The notes under the pieces are model-generated. The model was not told where the DNA came from, did no database searches, and saw only the letters and a program-made list of their open reading frames with translations. This document shows, in pieces, positions 32,901-48,384 of a stretch of DNA of 64,000 bases (the first letter of the stretch is position 1; each line of letters opens with the position of its first letter). This DNA is from Karalla daura (taxonomy: Eukaryota; Chordata; Actinopteri; Chaetodontiformes; Leiognathidae). The DNA lies in the NCBI GenBank assembly GCA_029224185.1, contig CM055207.1, positions 17,213,685 through 17,277,684 on the forward strand, read 5' to 3'. The position numbers were made by a program, and so were the translations under genes.

Positions 32901-35502
32901 CGGCGGCGACCGTTGGTCCCGGGTGTTTATTTTGTCTAGATAGATAGTTCAGTTAGTCTTTGTGTTTTGTCACCTGTTGAAGTTTGTGTTTTTGTGTTAC
33001 TTTCATTAAAGCCTTGAGACTCGTAATCTGTCTGAGTTTGCTTTTGGGTCTTCCGTGAGGAAACCTGACAAATAGCTATTTTTCTTTGTGATGTTAATAC
33101 AACTTATTCTGCAATTAAATTGAGATGCTGTTTGTAAATTCACCCATTGTTTTTAGTTTGGGTCTTAAGTCTTCTATTGTACAATTTATGGTCATTTTTG
33201 TGTTTGTTGCCCATTCTCTTCTTTGCAGTTTTAAATACGCCTGACAAAAATGTAGCCCGCTCTCACTTGTCCTCTGCTTCCCTCTGCTGGACAGAAACGA
33301 GGCATCTCTCACCGCTGCTATCACTGTCACTCACCACAGGCCACCTTGGCGTCCGGATCCTGCTTCAGGTGGGCATCGAGCACCGCGTCGCTGATCTGGT
33401 CACAGATCTTGTCTGGAGAAGCAAGATTGAAATACATCAGTCACTGTGTGTGTGTGTGTGTGTGTCAGAAGATGTCCTCGCGTTACCTTCTGCTGCACGT
33501 GGCATTCCTGATGTGGGCTCGGCCTGAAACTATCACATTTCACCTCTCCATCAGTGCGCCACACATCAGTCCTATTAGGAACATGGCCCTATGAATAGCC
33601 CGTGCATCGGTGTCACACGGCATTCTGTAACTCCATCAGACCCTCAAAGCACGGACACCCTCATTCATCAATGACTGTACTGGAACCCAGCCCTGTCTTC
33701 TGTATGTCAACTCCACCTCTCCTCACTTCGGTCTGTCACTTCCCCGAATGCCCCCAAAAATTTGCCAATAAGAACATTATTGCAACCTACAGCCTATTTT
33801 AAAGACTTGTCTCAACTGCATTCTTCATGCTACAGACACAATATACAAAACTGAAAGACATACTTTCTTTTAGATTCCCGTTGTCCAAGTCCATGATAGA
33901 TCAACAACTATGCTGAAACTACGTCATCTACTTTACTAAGCTACATCCATTAACATTACCTATCTGTTGCATTTTATCCTCAGCTCACCTGAGGAGATGA
34001 CATGGCATGTGGAAAGTCTTTTACCCACCGCATCTGTTACTGAGGCGTGTGTTCAATTAACACACAACTCCCCAGTCCAGTTTCCAAACTTCTGCACCAC
34101 CTTTTGCAGAAGTCTCCGTCCCCTGCATCAGTGTTAGCATTTGTATTTGTATAACTGTACGTTTGTATGTGACTGCAGGGCTGTGCAGATGTTGCACATC
34201 CGCTAGCAGAAAGCAGGACCGGACAATGGCTTCTTAGTACGCTGTTGTGGAGTAACACCTAATAAATGATGCATTGAACATAACATGTTAAAGAAAAATC
34301 AAGAACTGGCAACAAATTGGAAATGATTTAGCCATCAAAAGTCCCAGATTGACTTTAGCACTAGATCATGCGTTAGATTGCACGTGCAAAAAAAAAGTTA
34401 AAACCGAACTTTATGTGCATTTTGCTGTCTGACCTGCACCCAGTACTTACGACAATTATTGATGAGAGTAAATATGTTATACTGCATACAAAGTCGATTT
34501 TTCTTCCACAGTCAGAATACTCTAATGATTTGAGAATACTCTGATGATAAGTTTGACGACATTTCCGACATTTTTTTCCAGCTGTGAGAAAACCTTCCCG
34601 GTGAATGGGAAAACAACGCATTCAGGTTCTGAAACGCATCGCTCCCATTGACACGGCCCGAGCGCGCCAGTTTGCTGCGCCCTGTGACGAGCACCCCACC
34701 AGCCAATAGAAACAAGTAGGCCAGACACGCTCGGAATGCAAGACGGAGGGGGAGCTAATCCTCGACGCTTCCCGACTTAATTAACGGTACAGCGCAGTTT
34801 ACGCTGGCAATGAGACATGTGCTCGCAGGTAGGTGCTCTGTGCAGCCTGGGTTTTCATTTACCTATGTATATTTCTATAAGGTTTGTTTGGAGTTTTTCA
34901 GTTGAGGTCAGGGTTGGCAGCACGGACATATAAATATTCCGCGGTACTCCTTGCAGCTTTTTTGGCTGCCACCGGTTCCATCTGGCAGACGAACAACTGG
35001 GTCTTCATACAGAGAAAATGCACAGGAGGGCAAATGTATCACATGTGCAAGCGCAGCTGAACAGCTGCTGGTGTCTGCACGGGAGGTGCACTGAACTCGG
35101 AGCAAATCGCTCGACATATGTCAGAAGACACCCTAAAAGCTGCAAGGGTGGGAATGCAACATCTAATTTCAATATCTCAATATCTCTGCAAAACCACAAA
35201 TGACTCTTCGAAACAGTGCTGCGTGTTGCCCCGAGCTGTTTTCCTAGGCCGCGGCGAGCCCGTGCACCGCTCAGGATTCTGCACATTCCTCAAAGTCATC
35301 AATGATCACTGAGACATGAAAGTGCAAAACGAGCGGCCGGCGCAGGCACACAGGCCGACCTGCTGCAGCCGCAGGTGAGAAACGCCGCCCCGGGAGGAGT
35401 CTTCTACTCACCGGGGTGTCCCTCTCCCACTGACTCCGAGGTAAACATGAAGGAGCCGTCCTGAGGCGCGCGGTCGCACATCCCCTCTATGGTGCCATTC
35501 AT
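29846..35502 (-). CDS. mat2al: S-adenosylmethionine synthetase (MAT1A/MAT2A family, mat2a-like), 9 exons, 395 aa
   Basis: Makes S-adenosylmethionine from methionine and ATP in the cytosol. Exons in transcript order are 35502-35412, 33412-33335, 32124-32002, 31900-31788, 31497-31354, 31257-31039, 30951-30769, 30184-30051 and 29948-29846. Phases join to 1188 nt and exactly the 395 residues of human MAT1A and MAT2A. Key residues are present: GEGHPDK (26-32), IGAGDQG (130-136), FGYATDE (139-145), the loop GGGAFSGKD (278-286) and KVD (289-291). The sequence mixes paralogue signatures. CKTGMVLLC, FMFTSES, GDAGVTGRK and YQKTACYGHFGR resemble MAT1A; KEKVIKAVVP, AELRRNGT, DIAQGV and IGVSHPLS resemble MAT2A. 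Fish carry additional MAT paralogues, including one named mat2al in zebrafish, so I use that symbol provisionally. Adjacency to tmem150a matches human MAT2A-TMEM150A linkage. Confidence 0.95.
30051..30184 (-). CDS. mat2al: MAT gene coding exon 8
   Basis: 134 bp. Encodes VAYAIGVSHPLSISLFTYGS through NFDLRPGVIV. Confidence 0.95.
30185..30768 (-). other. MAT gene intron 7
   Basis: 584 bp, unique-looking, no feature seen. Confidence 0.75.
30769..30951 (-). CDS. mat2al: MAT gene coding exon 7
   Basis: 183 bp, phase 0 both ends. Encodes GDAGVTGRKIIVDTYGGWGA and the glycine-rich loop GGGAFSGKD with Lys285. Confidence 0.96.
31039..31257 (-). CDS. mat2al: MAT gene coding exon 6
   Basis: 219 bp, phase 0 both ends. 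Encodes the central domain from VTVHYVQENGAVIPKRV to FVIGGPQ. Confidence 0.95.
31354..31497 (-). CDS. mat2al: MAT gene coding exon 5
   Basis: 144 bp, phase 0 both ends. Encodes GLMFGYATDETEESMPLTVV through RPDSKTQ. Confidence 0.95.
31788..31900 (-). CDS. mat2al: MAT gene coding exon 4
   Basis: 113 bp. Encodes FDYKTCNVLVALEQQSPDIA through DIGAGDQ, including the metal/substrate-binding Asp134 region. Confidence 0.95.
32002..32124 (-). CDS. mat2al: MAT gene coding exon 3
   Basis: 123 bp. Encodes TVCKTGMVLLCGEITSRANV through YDNSDK. Confidence 0.95.
32412..32416. repeat. Target-site duplication, left copy (AATAG)
   Basis: Exact 5-bp match to 33071-33075, abutting the LTR. Confidence 0.88.
32417..33070 (+). 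mobile_element. Solo LTR of an LTR retrotransposon, 654 bp
   Basis: Begins TGTCAGGTT and ends AACCTGACA, the TG...CA inverted termini expected of an LTR. It is flanked on both sides by the identical pentamer AATAG (32412-32416 and 33071-33075), a target-site duplication. A TATA-like GTATTTAATC at 32571 and an ATTAAA poly(A)-type signal near 33006 fit a U3-R-U5 order in plus orientation. No internal retroviral or gag-pol sequence remains, so it arose by LTR-LTR recombination. The superfamily was not determined. Confidence 0.88.
33071..33075. repeat. Target-site duplication, right copy (AATAG)
   Basis: Exact 5-bp match to 32412-32416, abutting the LTR. Confidence 0.88.
33335..33412 (-). CDS. 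mat2al: MAT gene coding exon 2
   Basis: 78 bp, acceptor ctccag, donor G|gtgagtg. Encodes KICDQISDAVLDAHLKQDPD and on to KVAC. Confidence 0.95.
33413..35411 (-). other. MAT gene intron 1
   Basis: 2.0 kb. Contains a GT run at 33447-33464. A more GC-rich patch at 34640-34840 has a CCAAT (plus strand, 34702) and a plus-strand donor-like GCAG|gtaggt at 34830. This could be an antisense or alternative transcription start, but no exon can be supported. Confidence 0.6.
35412..35502 (-). CDS. mat2al: MAT gene coding exon 1
   Basis: Minus-strand ATG at 35502; donor G|gtgagt. Encodes MNGTIEG through FMFTSESVGEGHP. The Asp codon of GHPDK is split by the intron. Confidence 0.95.
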
Positions 35503-35690
35503 TTTGTCCTATCCGGGCTGCTCGACGGGCTGCAGAACTGGGCGGGGGTGGAAGCGGCTGCGGAGGTGACGGCTGAGGAGAGCGGACGCGTCCTTGTGAC
35601 TTCAGCGGTAACGCGGGCAGATAAGGCGGGCAGGTTGTGTCTCCCACTGCAGCCGAGGTCCGGTCTCACACTCCCGAGGCAGCGCGGCCC
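35503..35690 (-). other. mat2al: 5' UTR and CpG-rich promoter region of the MAT gene
   Basis: GC- and CpG-rich, immediately upstream (minus sense) of the start codon, and bounded by a TATA motif at 35704-35710. Confidence 0.5.
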
Positions 35691-35703
35691 GAGAACTCTG
35701 CGC

Positions 35704-35710
35704 TATATAA
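35704..35710 (-). promoter_or_regulatory. TATA box candidate for the MAT gene
   Basis: TATATAA on the plus strand, TTATATA on the minus. It lies about 200 bp upstream of the MAT start, so a minus-strand start near 35675 would fit. The motif is nearly symmetric and could also fire to the right. Confidence 0.45.
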
Positions 35711-39904
<4,194 letters not shown>

Positions 39905-40117
39905 TTTTTCCCTCTCCCCAGTCCCTGCTGCCCTGCCGTGCAGCTCCGCCGTGCCGCCTGCAGAGGCTGCGCCGTCAGGTGCCTCCGGCCCGGGCCGCCT
40001 GCCGCTCCGCCACGCTCCGCAGCGCCCCCCTCCGGCCCCACTCCGCACTGCGAGGAGCGGCTGAGATCCCGGTGAGAGACCTCCGCTGAAGACACAACGC
40101 CGCTGCCTGCAACCCAG
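39905..40117 (+). other. mapt: Probable tau 5' UTR exon (noncoding) and CpG-rich promoter
   Basis: Strongly GC-rich, ending in a consensus donor (ACCCAG|gtaagga at 40117/40118). The first coding exon at 48367 begins with an acceptor followed by 18 nt of UTR, so an upstream noncoding exon is required, as in mammalian MAPT. The 5' boundary is a guess. Confidence 0.55.
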
Positions 40118-41284
40118 GTAAGGAAAAAGCCGAGCCGCGTCCGGTACCGGGCGGCTCCGGGCTCGGTGCGGCTCGGCCCGCACCGGCTCCGGGGCCTGGA
40201 GCCGCGTCGTCCGTCTGCATCGGCATTCCGCGCTGTCACTTAATATTTTTTGCATGAGGAGGGAGAGGTTGGGCCTGTGCGCGTTTTTACATGTAATAAT
40301 ATGCACATGGATGGAAGTATCCCCCCCCCCGTTTCCCTTTGCTGGAATCCGATCCCGGCGTTTGTCTTGCACGGTCGAGGCTCCGTGCGCCCCTTTTTTT
40401 CACGCGTAAATCGGGAGGTCGGCTCGCATCCCCATCGATGCTCGGACGTGTTTTTGTTGCAGCCATGAGAGAGGGAGAGAGAGATACAGAGAGAGAGAGA
40501 GAGAGAGACAGGGAGAGAGGGCGATATAGGCGGCAGCGGCGGCACAGTCGCAGGTTTCTCCTCATTTCCCAGGCAAGAAAGACACGCAGCCAGCGGACAT
40601 GTCTCCATCCCGCTCCTGCAGACACGCAGTGTCCTTGCAGCCGCTAATCCCCCAGAATATTTATAATCTCATTATTAAAGGCTCCCGGCAGGACAACAAT
40701 GCAGCTTTATTGCTCTGATGCTCCGTCAGATCGGAGCCTGGTGTATGTGTGTGTATGTGAATGTGCGCCCCCCCCCCCCTCCCCACTCCGTTATTCTGGA
40801 TCTTTCTCCTCTTTCTTTCCTCTTAGGCCCTGATTGCTCTCGGCACACACGCGTACACGCATCCACATACACACACAGGCACACCGACTGCTCTTTATTA
40901 TCTCGCAGACCTCAGAGCATCCACAGCGGCCTGCATTCTCCCGCTGTTGGTTTCACGTTGAGAGCGGCGCAGACATTGTGTGATTGTGCGCTGGGGTGGG
41001 GGGGTGGGGGGATCGGGAGGATGCGCCGCCTTGTGCGCCAATGCCAAGCCCATTTTTTCCTCTGTGCTCCGAGCGCAGGCAGAGCAGGGTCCAGGCTGCT
41101 TAGCTGACACATATGGGCCGCTTGGTAATCCTCCGGGGTCAGGGGGACGGAGCCGCTCCACAGCGGCTGCAGGACAAGCCTCCTCCACCCCCCCCACCCT
41201 CCCACCGCAAACACGCAACCACGCGCAAACAATAGTCTGCGCCCAGACACCTGCGCCGCCGCTACTGCGCTGTGCTGCCTGGCC

Positions 41285-41925
41285 CGGCCTGGCCTGTCCT
41301 GGCTGCGTCTGTCTTCACCTCCTCCATCACCTTCTCCTCCTCCTCATGGCTCATCATCCTCCAGCTACTGCTATACATCCTCTCCTCTCCCACCCTCTTC
41401 CTCAAACTCCTCCTCTTCCTCCTGCTCCTTATCCTCTACCTTCTCCTCTTCCTAATACACCTTAACCTCCTTCCTGTACCTCCTACTATTCTTCCTCCTT
41501 TGGCGCCTCCTTTTCCTCCTCCTCTACCCCTCGGTCCTCCTCTTTCTTCTCTACCTTCTCCCTCCACCTCGTCTTCCTCCTCCTCTTTCTCCAACTTCAT
41601 CCACCTCTGCATCCTTCTTACCCCACTCCTCTTCCTCCCATTCCACCTTCTTCCTCCTCCATCACCTCCTCTTCCTCCTGGCTCCTTATCCTCCATCCAC
41701 TCCTGTTCCCGCTACACTTACAGCTTCCTATACCTCCTTTCTCTCACCGCCCTCCACCTTCTGTCTTCTCTTCTCTTCTCTTCTCTCTGTTTCCTACTCC
41801 TCCTCTTTCTCCTCCACATTTCTCTGCCATCACCTCTTCTTCCTCCTCTACCACCGTCTTCCTTCTCCTCGTCCTGCACCTCCTCCTTCTCTTCCTCTTT
41901 CTCCTGCTCATCCGGGGACCAGGTT
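41285..41925. repeat. Polypyrimidine (CTT/CCT-rich) tract
   Basis: About 640 bp almost entirely C and T on the plus strand with rare A. It is low complexity, which explains the large Leu/Ser/Pro frame on the plus strand and the Arg/Glu frames on the minus strand. Confidence 0.92.
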
Positions 41926-42374
41926 GCATCTGTGTGTTCCATGCAGGCGGGCATGCTGTGGTGCGTGCAGCTGCAGCCGGAGGGCCGTGCCTTTGGCCAG
42001 GTGATGTTGAGAGACGTGAGAGACGTCTCTGTGTTTCGCTCTGTGAATGCTTGGACAGGCGCTGGCAGCCCGTCTGCAAGTCACTGCAGCGCTTTGGCAC
42101 GAGCTGACACTCCAGAAATGTGCAGGAATGCTCGCAGTGATGGAGGTCTGACGTGCCTTCAGAGCAAGAAGGATGCACTCGGGGTCTGGCCGGGCGTACC
42201 TGAACACAGAGCTCAACCTGCTCACGTGGATATGGGGAGTTTGCGTGGTGACACTGTTTACTCAGTGTTCAGGTTTATCCTGGCCTTCAGCAAACTCCAT
42301 TTCCTACAGGCCCCACCCCCCTCCTCCCAGGCTGCACAGTGTGAGAGAGGCAAATCCATGAGCAATAAGTACAC

Positions 42375-42430
42375 CACACAATCACAATTAAGTCATTTAG
42401 CAGACGCTATTATCCACGGTGCCTTATCTG
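42375..42430. repeat. Fragment of a dispersed fish repeat
   Basis: Contains TTTAGCAGACGCTATTATCC, close to a phrase (TTTAGCAGACGCTTTTATCC) that recurs widely in teleost genomes as part of dispersed repeats. Family not determined. Confidence 0.5.
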
Positions 42431-42814
42431 GGAGGAAAACACTCGTGCTACCTCACCGAGGAGACCATTGTGTAGCGGTAAAGGCTGCAGACTACCAGGG
42501 GATGAGAATGCTCCAGTGTAAGTACTAGTACAGTGTTTGAGCTCTATTAAAGAGGAGATAGCAGTAGGGGAAGCAGGAATAAGAGCTATGCAAGGTAAAT
42601 GTGAGTTAATAAGGGAGGAGACACTCCCAGCGGAGCTTTGCGGAGATGGAGAGGGGGACGCCTCTGCTGTTGGAAGCGTTGCGTAGCTCAGAAGTGTCTG
42701 GAAGCTCATTCGAGTGCGTGTTGAAGTGTCAGATAGTGCCGCCCTTCAGCATCGAGCAGGCCAGCTGCTCCGGCTGTCCACCATGTTCTCATCCTAGTTC
42801 AGTTTTCCTGCTAG

Positions 42815-42847
<33 letters not shown>

Positions 42848-45800
42848 AGTGCTTAATCAAGTGGCATGCTCGGTTTGTTTAGCTACATGAAAGGATGGAT
42901 GCCAACAGTTTACGCCTATGCTTTGCGTTCCTGATGGGTTTACTGAAGCGGTTTGTCAATTTTGACCAAGAAGCTGCTTGAACTTGAAAGGCAATGCTGG
43001 AAAGGTCACTACATATTCAGCTGTTTGATTTCTGACTCTGTCCTCAGAGACAGCAACTGAAACGAGACTCTGAAGTCTTTCACAATGAATTTCACGAACA
43101 CGCTCATCCACCGGGGAACCCGAACCCTGCAGCGTGGCCGCGTTCAAGCACGACGACGACGGTGGCTCCTCGCAATTTGGCCGCCGATCACTGAAGCGGC
43201 CGCGGCGATTAGGTTCGAAACGTCGGAGATTATGAAATGAATCCGCGGCGAAGCGCTCCATTTAGCAAAGACTGAGGCTTTTTTTTTTTTTTTCGCCTGA
43301 CCCAGGCTCACGTCCAAAGGTGACCGCATGCAGGCAGCCTCGCTCTGGAACGACAAGCTGAAATCACTTAGCTGCAGTTGAGCGTTTACATAACTTACTC
43401 CCATCTACTGTATTTAGATGAGAACTGCGCCGCAGCCTAAGGAAATGTAGGACTTTTAATAATACATAAAGAGAATCATTTATAATGAAGATCTTCATTA
43501 TCTCAAGTCATAATCTGCTCGTTCTGGGGTCCTGTTCTCATGTTTTGTCTCATTTTCGTTCCTTTTTCCTGTGTTTAGTCTATCCTGGCGTCCTTTATTC
43601 TTTTCTCACCTTGACTACCAAGGGGGGTGTGTTCAGTGCTTGGTAGGAGATAAACCTGCCCTCTGTTTTTATTTGGGTGTCTGTGTGTGGGGGGGGGTGT
43701 GCTCCCAACAGGCTGCTCAGACAGTTTCATCTTGTTAAAGAGAAGAAGAAAAGCCAGAGAGCCTCTTAGCATTCTTCTAGGTAGTTAATTGGCACCATGC
43801 TGACAGAGAACGCAGGAGAGCTCCACCATCGTGTATGTGTGCGTGTGGATCAGATTGTGGCTCCTCTTCCTGTGCACATATTGAAACATGCAGCAGCTGG
43901 AGCGTCTGCGCCATGACAACGGAAGAAGAATCCCTTCTTCCATACAAAGAAAATACCACTTTTACTAGTCTGCAAACTGAAACTGAAAGCCTGGCTTCGC
44001 TTATCTTGTCCTCAGGAGGCTTCAACCTCGAGGACAGGTGTGTGGAAGGGTAGCAGGGTGTGCCCGACATCCTGGAGGAATAAAAAAACAAAGGCACGAA
44101 GCGTGACTGCCGAATGTGGCCCGGGAGATGCTGAGCAGGAGGCCACGTGCGCGCAGGCCCTCTGTCCTGCCCTGCCCAGACGTTGCCCCTGCAGCTCTTA
44201 GATGGAGGGCAAAAATGGAGCTCCACCTCCAGCCCCCTCCACCGCCGGGCAGCCAGGGCCCATATTAGAAAGGTAGAGAGGAAGAGAGAGAGAGGGAGAG
44301 AGACAGAGAGAGAGGGAGAGAGAGAGAGAGAACGATGAGTAAAGTAGGTCAGAGATACAGAAGCAGTCAAGCATGAGAGCAGCATCCTCGTCTCTCAGCT
44401 GAGCTACAAGCAGCGCTGGTGAGCAGGCAGGACCGTGCCTCAGACCAACGCCTTTGTTTGGCTCTTTCAGCGCCACCGCAGTTAGTCAAATGAAATCAAA
44501 TTCATCAGCAATCTAGGGCTAAAAATGCCACACGTTATCCCCTCCCAGCCTCTGTTATGTGATGTCCTGCTTTATGTCACGGTCTTTCATAACCCGCCGT
44601 GACAATGCAGGTCCCATTGAAACCAATTTCAGGCTGAGGCTGTCTTGCTCCTGCCCCTGAAATATGATTTCTTCGTTTTCTAATGTTGGGACTGGAGCGT
44701 GTGTGCGGTTGAAACGAGCAACTCTGAAGATGTTAGAGAACCCGTGAAGGTCGTTCAGCTCTTATCTGCATAAAATCAATATGAACGCCCCTTAATTGTT
44801 TTTAAGCAGTTCCTCAATGGGACACCCGGGACTCGTGAGAGGCAGAAATTTAAAACAAAAGGATGGTTACAAGTGCTTTAAACGCAGCATCTCTTTGAGT
44901 TCAACTCTTAATATCTGCTAAGTGCTTACACCTCAGAGAGAGCGGGTTCCCCGCCTTTAAAGCCTGAACCAAGGCAGCCGATTACCATTCCGGCCTGTCC
45001 CGCACTACGGTTTCCTCCCTCGGTACAAAACTGCTCTTGATGTCGAAAATGTACGGAGTTCCCCTCGAGGGGGAGAGTGTCATTCCGTGTGTCTTTGGTG
45101 TTTTTTTTTTTTTTTGGGGGGGGGGGGCAAAACCCAGTGTCAAGACTGCGTGCCTCTCGGCGGGCCCCGGCGCTCCTGGAGCTGAGTCAACAGCCCTGTT
45201 GACCGAGCTCCTCGCAGTGCTGTCTTAGCGGCTCGCTCGGGAGGCCAGGGCCCGTGCCAAGATTACATTTTCACACGCCCCCGAGAGGAACAAGCTGCAT
45301 CAGCAGACCTCCGCGGGGCCCCCGCCCTCCTCCCCATGACGCTGCGACAAAGAGCGCAGTCCCGCCGCCTCCCTCCCTCCCTCCCTCCCTCCTGCGGCAG
45401 GTGAACTTTGCTGAACGTTTGGGTCGCACCGACGATCATAAAAAAAAAAAACGTCAGGCGCCTCCAGCAATGAGGGTAGCAGCCGGAGCCTTTGCACACA
45501 TACTCGTGTCGGGTTCTTATCGGAGCTTGTTTGCTCTTCAACTGTCAGAGCTCCCGGACGCAGGGTGAACGGGTCCTCGGAGCGATTGTCTCTGCTGGCA
45601 AGGGTGCAGCTTTCTCCTTGTTTGGATTCTGTCATGTGTAATGCTACAATGGCTGTTTTGTCCCGGAGCCGTGTGTGAGCGCCGAGAGTGCACCATTCAT
45701 TAGGCTCTCTATGGGACGCACTAACGCCACCCCTCCATTTATAATATCCCCCCTTTGGAAACTCTTCTTGAAGGCCGAAGCCTGTGTTTTTCAGTTTTTC

Positions 45801-47622
45801 ACCAGCAAGGTCCGACTCCCCTTAGCTGCCTGCGTCTCTGACCGTCGCGGCGCTCCGAGCCGCTCCCCTGTCTTTTTAGCTAGCTGCTTCCGCCAACTGA
45901 CGGGGGAACCAGAGCCAATCGGGGCTCTGTGGGTGGGTCCGGGAATGGGGACGTTGTGTTCGTGCACCGACGCCAGAAAAGTGACAAGGAAAGACGAGGC
46001 CGCGCCAATGGCGTCAGACGCGGGAGAGAAAGATGCGGCCGCGCGGGTTGTTGTAAGTGATCAGAGGAAATAACAGCGACTAACAGCCCCTCGGAAATCG
46101 TCAAAAAGAGCCACTTTTGGTAACGTCCCAGGGCGGCTGCTGACTTTAGCTTTTAACTCTTTAAGCAGGTGTAAATTGTGCTTCTGTTGGGACTACTTCC
46201 CGCAGATATGGGAGCCAATCAGAATCGGTCACTGAGTGTGGTTATGAATTGCTGGCTAATGTTTTGTTGGAGGCCTGATCCCTCAGAGGTCAGTGGCAGT
46301 GTGATGCCCCCCCCCCCCGGGTACTTAAAAACTCAGACAGGGTTCGATCTTTGTCTACACGTCGTTCATATGAATATTACAGAGAGGGAAAAAACAGCAG
46401 ATTCAGCACCTCTAAAGAGCGAGACCGGAGGGAGAAAGTCACCAAGGTCGCTGGGCTATTGTAATATGACAACGTACTGACACCTGACTTATGTTCCTTC
46501 CTCCACGACCCAGTTGCGGACGATGCTAAATGACACATGAAAAGCTTAAAATACACATACATGAGATGTGACATGTCCTTGAATGTGGCCGGCTATTTAT
46601 ACACAATCCCATGAGATCAAATCGACTGCACTGTGTGTGTGTGTGTGATGCAGGAATATTACAGTTAGTGTCACTGTGTGGTTCACTTAACAGTTGTCGG
46701 ACAAGCAGTGGAGCTTTTACGTTTGAATAAGGAGGGAAGTCAGGGTCACACACACACCCGTGGACACGCACACACACAACTTGTTTCAGGTCACGGGTCT
46801 TTTTTGTCTTTTAGTCGGATTTTGAGACAGTTAAGGAAATCCAGCGTAATCCCATCTTTGCGGTCTGAATGGGTGGGCTGGAAATATTCCACTGAGCTGC
46901 CCAGGTCCCCATGAACGAGATCAGTCACAAATCCAACACAGCCTCCAACAGGACAGACAGGATCAGGCAAGGTTCATACCGAATCTCAACTCCACTGTTC
47001 TAAAGTGTTCGTATTTTTGCATAAATACAAAAACTCGATCTCAGTTCGATGTTCGACCGACATTGGCTAAAGAAGAGGCCGCTGGGCGTGACTCTGGCTT
47101 TTTATTTCCCTGAACGCTCTGGAGGTGTGAACCGGTAGCTACGTCCTCCCATTCATGCAGCTTGTGCCAGCTGAGGAACGCTGTTTGAACAGCCAAGGTC
47201 AGGAGATACGAAGGTTCACAGTGGGAAGGTCGCATAGCTGAGCCAAGGGCGGCTGCACGCCGGGCTTTATGGGCGGGAGTAACCACGGCAACAGGTTAGA
47301 CTTTGTTGCCTGGAGATAGACAAAGACATCGGGTGTCGTCATTTTACTCCGGCAAATTCTGCCAGGAATTTTCAGGTTTCTATCCAGACATCAGTCAGTC
47401 CTCATATATATAATGAAATCCGTCAAAATGTCATAAAAAACGTTTTTGTCCTCTAAAAATATCCCGAAATGTATTTTAAAGGTACAGTATTTGTGTAAAT
47501 GCACTTAATTACTTTATTAATTAAAATCTGGAGGATGATTGTATTCTGTTCTGACATAATATTGGCTTGTGACCATTTACGAAGCCTTAAAGGGACAGAT
47601 TAAACAATCGAGTTTGGCAAGT

Positions 47623-47623
<1 letters not shown>

Positions 47624-47681
<58 letters not shown>
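47624..47681. repeat. (GT)n microsatellite
   Basis: About 28 uninterrupted GT units in tau intron 1. Confidence 0.95.
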
Positions 47682-47684
<3 letters not shown>

Positions 47685-48384
47685 GGGGGCTGGTGGGGAG
47701 ACGGGGCAAAATAAAGATGAGAATCTGTCAAATCTGCATCCCCACACACGGAAAGAGCAGTTTGGCTGCTGACACTGATTACACCATAAGCTCTCAGCGT
47801 ACATATGTGTGTGTGTGTGTGTTGGGGAATCAAAAGAAAAACATCAAGCTAAAAACTGCTGATGTAACCAGAGGCTGGACTATAATCTGACATGTAATCT
47901 TCCTCTGGCGAGATTTGACGGCTTTCGCGTGGTGCCCGTTGGGCGCCGCGCTGCGAGGGCGATGCCTGGCCGGCATCCTCAATGAGCCGTTGTCTGCACA
48001 GACACGCACACACACACGCACAGACAGGAGCGCTGCGCTTGTCAGAGGTGGTTGTTTAGGAAGTACAACTTGCTGCACAGAGGACAAGCGTGCACATGGG
48101 CACGCAGGGAGTATTTTTATCAGCGGGGGCTGTAACCTGAAGCGCCGTCCCCACGTCAGGAGGTATAAATAGCAGCTTGTCACAGACACAGTGTCTGTTT
48201 ACATTTGGCCGTGACGGCCTGGGTTCAAAGTGTACGACAAGTGCGCCATCATCACACGTACAGCTCAAAGCCAGGCCTCCTGGTCAGCCACTCTGCATGT
48301 CTCGTCAGTGTCGCCCGTAGTGCCCGCACTATGCCCTGACCTCCCGTGTTCTGGACTTTTTCGCAGCCTGACCCGCGACTGGCA

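Larger units (their letters stand above)
32125..33334 (-). other. MAT gene intron 2
   Basis: 1.2 kb, more than half of it a solo LTR inserted antisense to the gene. Confidence 0.85.
40118..48366 (+). other. Tau intron 1 (8.2 kb)
   Basis: Long first intron, as in mammalian MAPT. It holds a polypyrimidine tract (41285-41925), a piece of a fish dispersed repeat (42375-42430), CA (42817-42844), GA (44279-44330), GT (47624-47681) and poly(G) (45116-45127) tracts. GC-rich patches at 40120-40240 and 45130-45420 may be regulatory. No exon supported. Confidence 0.6.

Noticed and set aside
34640..34840. Alternative or antisense first exon in MAT intron 1
   Set aside because: GC content, a CCAAT and a donor-like site are suggestive, but no reading frame or matching acceptor supports an exon.
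41272..42528. 418-codon plus-strand open frame
   Set aside because: Its first two thirds are the translation of a low-complexity polypyrimidine tract (Leu/Ser/Pro only), and the remainder has no protein features. It lies inside a tau intron.
43777..44385. 202-codon minus-strand open frame
   Set aside because: Starts in a GA microsatellite (Ser/Leu run) and shows no protein-like features.
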